Source of the DNA: Rheum nobile
Lineage: Eukaryota; Streptophyta; Magnoliopsida; Caryophyllales; Polygonaceae
Direction of reading: 5' to 3'
DNA: 64,000 nucleotides
Assembly (NCBI GenBank): GCA_027886185.1
Contig: WOAB01000110.1
Coordinates: 496,001-560,000 of the forward strand
The notes below the pieces were generated by a model that was not told the origin of the DNA, did not search any database, and saw nothing but the letters and a program-made list of their open reading frames with translations. The position numbers and the translations under genes were made by a program. Position 1 is the stretch's first letter. The number at the start of each line of letters is the position of its first letter. Shown piece after piece: positions 55,935 through 64,000 of the stretch.

Positions 55935-56740
55935 AACGGTTTTTTCGCTTGATATCGTAAGGTACAGCAAAATTCGCAAGATATCCTAAAATTTGACTCA
56001 TTTCGCGTAGTATCCCCGAGTTTTGATTTTTTCGCCAAATACCCTTCCGTTAAATAGACTAACAGAAATCGTTAATTAAAAAGAAGAAGGAAAAACCAAA
56101 TAAAAAACCCAAAAAACCAGATCTCTCTTCGTCTTCGTTTCTCCTCGCGTCCTCTCTCGATCTTGTCTCCTCCGGTGGCTCGAGCCCGCTCGCCTCCCGT
56201 CCGCCTTTGAGCCCTCCCTCCACCACTCCGCGTTGCTCGCCTCCCGTCCACCTTCGAGACCGCTGCCCTTCGATGACTCCCTCCGCCTTCAACCGTAGTA
56301 ACATTTATCATTCAAATTTCTGGGCATTCAAATTGCAACCAAAAACTTACCTGGCCAGGCGGTCTCGAAGGCAAAGGGAGTCGTCGAAGGGCAACGGTCT
56401 CGAAGGCGGACGTCGGACGGGAGGCGAGCAACGCGGAGCGGTGGAAGGCGGGCTCGAAGGCGGACGGGAGGCGAGCGGTGGAGGGCGGGATCGAGCCGCC
56501 AGAGGAAACAAGATCGGGAGAGGATGCGAGGAGAAACGAAGACGAAGACAGATCTGGTTTTTGGTTTTTTTTTTCTTTTTTCTTTTTTAATTAACGATTT
56601 CTGTTAGTCTATTTAACGGAAGGGTATTTGGCGGAAAAAAATCAAAACTCGGGGATACCACGCGAAATGAGTTAAACTTTGGATACCTCGCGAATTTCGT
56701 CGTACCTCAGGAATACCAGGCAAAAAAACCGTTTGATTAA
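55935..56740. mobile_element. Large fold-back element with GC-rich inner arms
   Basis: The left arm (about 55935-56298) and right arm (about 56362-56740) are reverse complements with small differences, from acggttttttcgcttgatat outside to gaccgctgcccttcgatgac inside. The inner halves are strongly GC-rich, with repeated gcctcccgtccgccttcgag-type motifs, while the outer halves are AT-rich. The loop of about 60 bp is AT-rich. The transcript would form a hairpin of over 350 bp. No transposase; superfamily undecided. Confidence 0.85.
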
Positions 56741-56830
56741 TTACATACATAATTTTGCACTACTCGTGCAATCAATCACATATGTATGCACCCATACCGT
56801 ACCCCACAGTTTCATGTTCAAGTTGTCTAT

Positions 56831-56994
56831 GTGTCCGTTCGGTGAAGTTTAAGGGGAGATGAATGAAGAGTTTAAGGAGGGAGATGAAGCAAAATCTTAA
56901 TGGGGGGAAGGGGGTGACATTAAGGAGGAGATGACGATTAAGTGAGAGTTGAAGCAAAATTTTCAACTTCAACTCATTTCCACCGAACGGAGCC
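56831..56994. mobile_element. Small MITE
   Basis: gtccgttcggtgaagtt on the left and, inverted, ggctccgttcggtggaaat on the right enclose 164 bp. The sequence ctat precedes the left end and tata follows the right, so the TSD is uncertain. Confidence 0.6.
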
Positions 56995-57951
56995 TATATG
57001 TTTTGCTACCTTTTTTTGTACAAGTCATGTTGAATCCCTTTTTTATTTTGTAGCATATGCCTAGATTCATCAAGCCCCTCACATCAAGCTTCATAGTAGT
57101 CCCATTATATATGTTCAAAAAAAGTGGCGCTAAACTTTTCGAATTTGGACGTAGAGCAATACTGATAGTACAAAATAAAATGTAAATTCAAACCCAATGA
57201 CATTACTTATTGAACCAATAATTTAAATTTAGGATTACGGCTAATCCTTTTTGTATAATATAACTCAAAAGACAAAAAAAATCATATCTTTCTTCTACAA
57301 AACATTTCAAGGAAAATCTAGCTAGCTCTATAATTCGAGCCATGAATCGGTCAACTTGCTTGACTCAAGATCAAACATATATTACGTTCAAGAGCTCGAA
57401 TCGCTCCTTCCCGTTGTAATTAGTGTCATTGATCGGCTAATATTTTTTTTGATACACTAAGATTTCATGGAGACTTTATCGCGCTCATTTGATAGCCAAC
57501 TAGAATAGAAACTTTAAAATTAAAAGCTCGCAATCCATTAATTTTAATATAATGAGCCCATTTAAAAAAAATTATATATCGTTGGAATCAGTGAAGGGGG
57601 GTCCAATGACCCCCCTGGCTCCACCCCTCGTTTTAGTGATCTAGTAGCTTGAACAAAAAATAATTATACGTGCATGATCAAACATTAAGTTTAATTTGAA
57701 GACTAAGATCGGAATGAAATCAAGAGAGTAATCGACAAGAGACATTTGTGTAAATTTTGATACCATTGAGCAAAACAGAACAAGCTAATCTAGCTTATAT
57801 ACACGACTAACTACAACTAACTCTAACCGACTACAAGTGGCTCCTACTAACAACCTGCTAACTAACTAGCTAACTATGACTAACTGAGCTAACTAGCTAA
57901 GGCTACAACTCCATAGTTAAAGTCCGGTGGACCAATTACTGGATACGTGTC
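56995..57951. other. AT-rich intergenic sequence with old repeat fragments
   Basis: About 57590-57635 (tgacccccctggctccaccc) resembles an inverted end of the hAT-like MITE at 57960. About 57790-57910 (ctaactagctaac repeats) resembles Copia LTR sequence. No gene was seen. Confidence 0.4.
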
Positions 57952-57959
57952 AGTCTGTG

Positions 57960-58352
57960 CAGGGGTGGAGCCAGAATTTTATCTCAGAGTGGACTAAAAT
58001 TCTGCGCGATAAAAATTTTGTGTGGCTTAAATCTAACGTGGCTTAAATCCTATTTCGCAAAAATCAATTTTAATTTTTTTATGAAGCTTAAGGTAATTTT
58101 CACATGAGATGAGTGAAAACAAATTTATTTTTATGACTTAAATCTGTTAGGATTGACTGAAATTGCATTTTCAAATGAGATGAGGGGGAAAAACTTAAGG
58201 TAATTTTATTTTCATGATTTAAATTTATTAAAGCTGGTTGAAATTACATTTTTAGATTAAATAATGATAAAAAGGCTTAAATTTATTTATTTATTCATTT
58301 TTTTTCGGCGAGGGTTGTAGCCCCCTCTCGGCCCCACTTGATTTTGCCCCTG
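57960..58352. mobile_element. hAT-like MITE with perfect 8-bp TSD
   Basis: agtctgtg flanks both sides (57952-57959 and 58353-58360). TIRs caggggtggagccagaattt and, inverted, caggggcaaaatcaagtggg. 393 bp, non-coding. Confidence 0.9.
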
Positions 58353-58360
58353 AGTCTGTG

Positions 58361-60013
58361 CATACACGCGCATAAAACTCACCATACAAGCCCATGAGAT
58401 TCAATCTAAAACCAATTGACAATGGATAGATTATCTCATAATCTTATATAATGATATTGTTTTTTTTTCTCAATTTCAGATGTGAGATGCATTTTCACAT
58501 TTCGTTCAATAGTAATCAACTTATATATACATGTAAGTTTGCAATTAAAAAAGTAGCTACCCGGTATAATGTAATAGCTTAAGTTCGAAAATATAAACTC
58601 AACTGAATAAATAGATCAGATTATATGATCAATACGCATGATTTGGATTGACTGGCCTGATTATACTAAATGAATGAATTAACATGTCATGTATTGGGTT
58701 AGGCTAAGAGTGAGTTTAATCTTAATCTATAAATAGTGGTTGATATTGATTGTAAAGGGTATAGAATGAAATAATAACCATTTTACCTTTTTTTATCCCT
58801 AATCTCTCGATCTTCCCTATTCTCTATTCATTCTCTGCTTACTCTCTTTTACCCATCTCCTTTCTATCAAATTCTCTCATTCATGTCTGGGACATGACAT
58901 AACATTTATCAATTACGAATTATTGAGACTCAGAAAGAATATGATCCAAGATGCTTAAATTGATCACTTATGACTTATGAGTGAGCTCACGACAAGTGTA
59001 ATATTAAATGTTAAGACCTTACTGGCTTCTTATATAATATATATAGTCTAAATTCATGTTATGTGTAACTGTAACTGCATATATATATGCGTATTTACCC
59101 AAAAGATGATATATTCCCGATGATACAAAAATGGGATTCATTATTTATTCGGGTATGGATACATACAATGTCTTGATCAAAGATTGTGGAAAATTCCCAC
59201 TTACAAACAACAATGATTGTCTACAAAATCACTTTATAAAGTAATTACTTAATTCGGTCCATTTCAAACCCTATTCATGACTATAAAATTCCTTAATTTT
59301 AAAAATAAAATAAAATCATGACTATAAACTCCATCATTCCGAAATATCATTGGTACGGATCAATATTTAAATATCAAATGATAAAGTCCAAAATAATTAA
59401 TTTAATATAAATATAAATTAATTAAAAGTTCGAATGATTCATATATTAATGTCATAATTCGCCCTACTAGATACATATAACACAATCTAGCATGTGTAAA
59501 ATCAATTTAGGTCTAGTAACTAATTAATACTACTACTCTACTACCCTTTAACTAATAAAATTTAATTACACGCAAATCTAGTTAAGGCGCCATAAATAAT
59601 TCAATTCTAAAGAATTAATATACTCGAATCCAACTATCCATATTGCATATATACTATAATCAAAGACTTAACTCCTAAGTCATATATAAGTTGTTCAAAA
59701 AATAAAATAAAAGTAGGTTATGATGTGAGCAATTCATGCAAAAGAAGTGGCATATGAGTCAATATATGACAAGTCCAAAAGAATTCAACATATATAAAAA
59801 TCATGAAGACTTGTTCGATGGCAACACATCTCTTATGAAATTAATCATCGACTTTTTTTGTATTCTTCTCCTTTTTTTATATGTAGGCTGATGTGGAAAG
59901 ACTAGAAGTTTGCGTGTTTTCTTTACTTTTTATAAACTTGGTTTGCTTTTTTTTTCTTCTTCCCTTAATTATTGTAGTATAATCCCACTCACAAAAGGGA
60001 GTAGTTTACGTTA
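58361..60013. other. AT-rich intergenic sequence
   Basis: No gene or clear element was recognised. Confidence 0.4.
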
Positions 60014-60015
60014 TA

Positions 60016-60267
60016 CTCCCTCCGTCCCTTTATTATCTTTCCATCTTTAATGTATCAATGTATATTTTATATCATTAATATATCTATTTATATATAAGTT
60101 AAAATTATAAAACTTTGATATTATTAAACTACTTATTGAGACAAATTAAATAAGATCACACATGATTTTTTTTTTCTTTTTTATATTGGAAAAAATTGAG
60201 AAAACTCTCTTGAATTGTGAATAGTGTCAATATTCAAGATGAGACAAACATTAAAGGACACAGAGAG
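60016..60267. mobile_element. Stowaway-like MITE, copy 2
   Basis: TA flanks. Ends ctccctccgtccctttatta and, inverted, ctctctgtgtcctttaatgt. 252 bp. Confidence 0.88.
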
Positions 60268-60269
60268 TA

Positions 60270-60856
60270 TAAACCTTACACGTGCCCTTTGAAATAGTTT
60301 CTACCAATATTTTATAACCCTTCGAATAGCAAAACTAGACACTTAATGATTGATTATATTGTACTCTATATAATAAACTTTTGTCAACGAGAATAGACAT
60401 GATTAATTGTACAGTTATATAATCATATAGAGCATATGTTGTAGGGGCCGGGATATAATATTGAAAAAATATTTTGTGGTGTACGTTAATTTTGGAAATT
60501 AAATTAATTGTATGTTAATTCTGAAAAATATTTTGTGGTGTACGTTCATGATTGATTATATTGTACTCTATATAAGAGTACGTATATATATTATATATAA
60601 TTCCCTCCTTTTCGGACGGTTTTGGAATAGATGATCCGAAACCTTTGATTCTTAAACTTATGTTTTAATTTGGTTGGTAACATATATGTATAAAGACTCT
60701 TTTATTTATAAATATATTTATTTTATTTTGAAATTTTAGTACATGAAAATATATAAAAATTAAAAAAAATCTTTATCAAAGTTTACCGAACAAATCCTTA
60801 TCATAATTTGCATTTTCTGATTTTTTTCGATTAACATAGTCTTATCTGTTTTTTTA
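60270..60856. other. AT-rich sequence with short direct repeats
   Basis: atgattgattatattgtact occurs at about 60347 and 60549, and tattttgtggtgtacgtt at about 60469 and 60532. Probably a local duplication. Confidence 0.4.
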
Positions 60857-61377
60857 TCTATACCAATCTACTATATATCTACTAAACTATAACCTAATTA
60901 CACCACATTACACTCCCTTATTAAAACCGCTACATGACACTCCCTCATTAAAACCGTCACATGTCATTTTTTTTTTTTTAAATATATCTAATTATAAATC
61001 AAGGATTATTATCCTAAACTTATCACTCATTTTTTTCCTAATTTAAATACAAATCAAGCACAAAGATTACAAGTTAATCACAAAGATTACAAGTTAATCA
61101 CAAAGATTACAAATCCAAAATTTCATAATTATATACAAATTCAATTTTTTTTAATTATATACAAATCCAAAATTTCCTAATTATATACAAATCCAAAATT
61201 TCTTAATTATATGGATGATTGAGATATGAAATTATTGAACTGAAATTGATTTAATATCAATATCAATATTATCTAAATCTATTTTTTAATATATAGATTG
61301 ATTTTAATAATTATTAATATTTTTAATTCAATATATATGACGTAAAAACTCGTGATTGGCACGATAATTAACACTAG
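60857..61377 (+). mobile_element. Short non-autonomous Helitron
   Basis: The 3' end has a hairpin (TCGTG / CACGA, 61350-61364), then taattaaca and CTAG (61374-61377) followed by T. The 5' end is A|TCTATACC at 60857, or alternatively A|TCTACTATA at 60867. Subterminal sequence with repeated cattaaaaccg(c/t)(c/t)aca resembles plant Helitron 5' ends. Inside, cacaaagattacaagttaat repeats three times. It carries no genes. Confidence 0.75.
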
Positions 61378-62046
61378 TATATATCATGTAGATTGAATCG
61401 TCTTTCCAATAAAAAAATATAATAAATCGATCTTTCTGATTATATGTATAACTTTATTTATTTGTATGTATAAATAAACGTACAGTTCAAGCGGACGTAG
61501 TGTACGTATGATATAGTGAGGGGTTGCTACTTGCTAAGAAAAGGTGGAACAAGCACAAATGCAATGTTGGTGTCTCCAAAAGAGAGTTAAGTATGCATAC
61601 GTATTAATTGTATGGAGTATACGTGTTTAACAATCTCATTAAATTAGAGTAGGAGAGCCGTTAAATGCTTAATGCCCAAGCTAATTAAGGATGCAGCTAC
61701 TTGCACATGCACTACACCAAATCCTTTTTATTTTATTTTTAAATTTTAAAAAGAATTATTATTATTTCTTAAATTTTTTAAATCGGTGTGAAATGGATCA
61801 TCATAATTTCGATTTTAAAAAAAATATGATAAAATATGACAAAATAACTTATTAGTTGTCAATAGAGGGATACAAAAGTAAGATATAAGACCCAAATACG
61901 TTCACATGATAAAACCATTTATTTAGCGAAATTCATGGGCATATACACATAAGCTCAGTGGAATTTCATCATAAAATTAATTGACAATAGGAGGAGTATT
62001 CCACTATATATTAGGCCTTTTATTCTCAAGTTTTCGATGTGGAATC
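61378..62046. other. Sequence at the 3' side of the Copia region
   Basis: Mostly AT-rich. From about 62058 downward on the minus strand, tgtgataaataagattcca following a ttgagggg purine tract looks like the start of another LTR whose end was not located. Confidence 0.35.
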
Positions 62047-62283
62047 TTATTTATCACATGCCCCTCAAGTGCATTTGGTATGACCCAGTTGGCACTTGAC
62101 AACATATCTTAAGGCCGACAAGTCAAACGGGCTAGCGCATATCACGCCATCATGGCGAGCTACGCCCAAACAATGTCTTAAGGCCGACAAGTTAAACGAG
62201 TTAGCCTATATCACGCCATCATGGTGGACTAAGCTCAGATAAACCAGGAAACGAACTCAGACCCGGAACCCGCTCGGATACCA
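62047..62283 (-). mobile_element. Retroelement internal segment with initiator-Met PBS and two tandem repeats
   Basis: On the minus strand, tggtatccgagcgggttcc (62283 downward) directly follows an LTR end (tttaca) and matches an initiator tRNA-Met primer site. Two copies of about 70 bp (aaggccgacaagt(c/t)aaac to cacgccatcatgg) lie at about 62103-62170 and 62174-62242. A purine tract (acttgaggggca) ends the segment. No protein is encoded. Confidence 0.6.
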
Positions 62284-62771
62284 TGTAAACAATCTGCACT
62301 CAAGGCAGATCATGAACTAGAAACACAAAACAAACAAAGGAAATCACTCCAAATCAATCTGGAGAAGGAAGGAAGAAACTCATCGTGAGAGAAAGCAAGG
62401 ATAAAATCCCGTTTCATTCAATCTAAAATATGTACAAAGAAAGTAAACTAACTGACTATTAATACTCCTAACAAACTAGCCAGCTACAGTCCTAACAACT
62501 TGTAACAAACTACTAACCAGCTACGAGTGCCACATCAGTGACATCTACTAATTGCCACGTTTCAATAAGTCGAACTGAAACTGCTTTATGAAACCACAGA
62601 AACTAAACGAGAAAGTTCTTCTCTCTCTTGTTCACAACAACCTGTATTTTACAACTAACAACCCAAATTATATACAAAAGAAGACTAACACGGCTAACTC
62701 TAACAACTATTTAAAACAAGTAACTTGGGCCTAACAACTAACATAACTGGCCCAGATATAAAGCCCAACCA
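62284..62771 (-). repeat. Copia-type LTR
   Basis: 488 bp from tgtaaacaatctgc to gcccaacca. On the minus strand it starts tggttgggctttatat directly downstream of pol and a purine tract (gagggggggatata). It contains many gttagttgt-type motifs. Confidence 0.75.
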
Positions 62772-62790
62772 TATATCCTATATCCCCCCC

Positions 62791-64000
62791 TCAAGCGGGA
62801 CAAGAGATGGGAAACACCAGTCCAAGCTTGGACGAAAGAAACCTATGCTGATGAGCACCTAAGGCCTTGGTGAATAGATCAGCAAGCTGGAGAGTGGTGG
62901 GCACATGAACTGTGCGAAGGAAGCCATCTTGCACCATATCACGAACAAAATGGCAGTCAATACGCAAGTTCTTGGTTCTCTCATGAAAGACGGGGTTGAC
63001 AGCTAAGTGTTGAGCTGCTTTGTTGTTGCAGTGCAGAGGAATAGGCAGAAAGATTGATAAACCAAGATCAGTAAGCAGGCCATGAATCCAGACCAACTCA
63101 ACTGCAGCCTGAGACATACTACGATACTCGCTCTCCGCAGAAGACTTGGAAACAGTTTTCTGTTTCTTGGTTTTCCAGGAGACAAGAGAAGACCCAAGAA
63201 AAACACAATACCCTGTTAAGGACTTCCCAGTGAAAGAACAGCTTCCCCAATCGGCATCAGTGTATGCAGAAACTTGAAGATCAGAAGAAGCATGGTAAGA
63301 GGGGGACATGTTGAATGTGCCTTTTAGATATCGAAGCAGGTATGTGGCAGCTTGGTAATGAGGAAGTCGAGGACATGCCAAAAATTGACTCAATTGTTAA
63401 ACAGTGTAGCAAATGTCAGGACGAGTCAAGGTAAGATATAATAGACGACCCACAATACGTCTATACGACTCTGGATCATGCAATACTTCTCCCTCATCAA
63501 TAGACAACTTAGTGTTGTGTTGCATAGGAAATGCAGCAGGCTTGCATTATGTCATACCAATATCTGTAAGAATGTCTAGAACATATTTTCGTTGATTGAG
63601 AAGAATACCAGAAGGTAAATGAGCAATTTCCATGCCTAAAAAGTATCGAGCAAGTCCAAGGTCTTTAATAGTAAAGGCTTCATGCAAAGAGTCTTTAACT
63701 TGTTGAATATGTGCAATAGATGTGCTAGTGAGAAACATGTCATCAACATAAACAAGAGCCACAGTGAACTGACCTGAAGCAGTTCCGGTGAAGAGAGAAT
63801 AGTCATGTTTAGACTGAACAAATCCAATCTGCAATAAGTGTCTGGTAAGCTCAATATTCCACTGACAACTGGCATGCTTTAGACCATAGAGAGACCTAGT
63901 GAGTTGACAAACCTGCCCCTTTTCAGCCTTAGTATAACCCAGTGGAGGAGTCATGTACACTTCTTCATCTAGGAAGCCATGAAGAAATGCATTATTAATG
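62791..64000 (-). pseudogene. Ty1/Copia pol, 3' part (RT and RNase H), continuing past the window edge
   Basis: One minus-strand frame runs from the right edge to TAG near 62791. It has the RT region (AFLHGFLDEEVYMTPPLGY, near the edge; LVYVDDMFLTS with the catalytic YVDD near 63740), the connection (ARYFLGMEIAH) and RNase H (AYTDADWGSCSFTGKSLTG, SSAESEYRS, RIDCHFVRD). Two TAA codons interrupt it, at about 63547 and 63396, so it is inactive. It ends 20 bp before the LTR, as expected for Copia. The gag, protease and integrase parts lie outside the window. Confidence 0.92.

Noticed and set aside
56059..56590. Arg/Gly-rich frames in the fold-back element, on both strands
   Set aside because: Both strands give similar frames because the sequence is its own inverted copy. 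Composition is driven by GC-rich repeats.

Overview
The window is nuclear DNA from a flowering plant, most likely a eudicot. The signs are intron-rich genes with GT-AG junctions, a spliced 25-codon eL41 gene with telo-box and site II promoter motifs, a TBL cell-wall acetyltransferase, an ATL RING-H2 ligase, Cassandra TRIMs with 5S rRNA-like LTRs, and many Tourist, Stowaway and hAT-like MITEs. Only three ordinary host genes are well supported: a TBL29/ESK1-like gene (814-3032, +), RPL41 (3968-4160, -) and an ATL-type RING-H2 gene (50318-50872, -). Nearly everything else that can be recognised is transposon-derived.

Layout. 1-4400: two compact host genes. 4636-11443: a SINE with perfect target-site duplications (TSDs), a probable non-autonomous Helitron, a Copia solo LTR and a long-TIR element. 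11594-17490: a decayed Helitron-type locus on the minus strand (Rep/helicase, a RING-H2 relic and an RPA-like OB-fold gene), invaded by Cassandra copies. 17521-27660: a complete, young Ty3/Gypsy element of the Tat type with TSD ccccc, a gag-pol frame broken only by in-frame stops, and a spliced antisense gene. 30391-34371: a truncated LINE and several MITEs. 34460-37454: a PIF/Harbinger transposon with an intact transposase frame.

38500-49410 is the most remarkable part. It is a candidate single Mutator-like element (MULE) of about 10.9 kb, flanked by an 11-of-12 matching direct repeat (tttattacYgag). It carries a five-exon MULE transposase fused to a C-terminal OTU cysteine-protease domain (+), a B3-domain gene (+) and a plant-mobile-domain (PMD, MAIN-like) gene (-). 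The transposase and B3 genes start behind homologous promoter-like segments, and the ends and middle are studded with short CGCCA/TGGCG dyads. Two tandem arrays separate the convergent B3 and PMD genes. All three genes look damaged to some degree.

49541-64000: the ATL gene, then AT-rich sequence full of MITEs, two long fold-back elements, a short Helitron, and a Copia element (-) running off the right edge.

There is no operon-like organisation. The genes that could act together are those inside individual transposons: transposase-OTU, B3 and PMD in the MULE; Rep/helicase and RPA in the Helitron remnant; gag-pol and the antisense gene in the Tat element.
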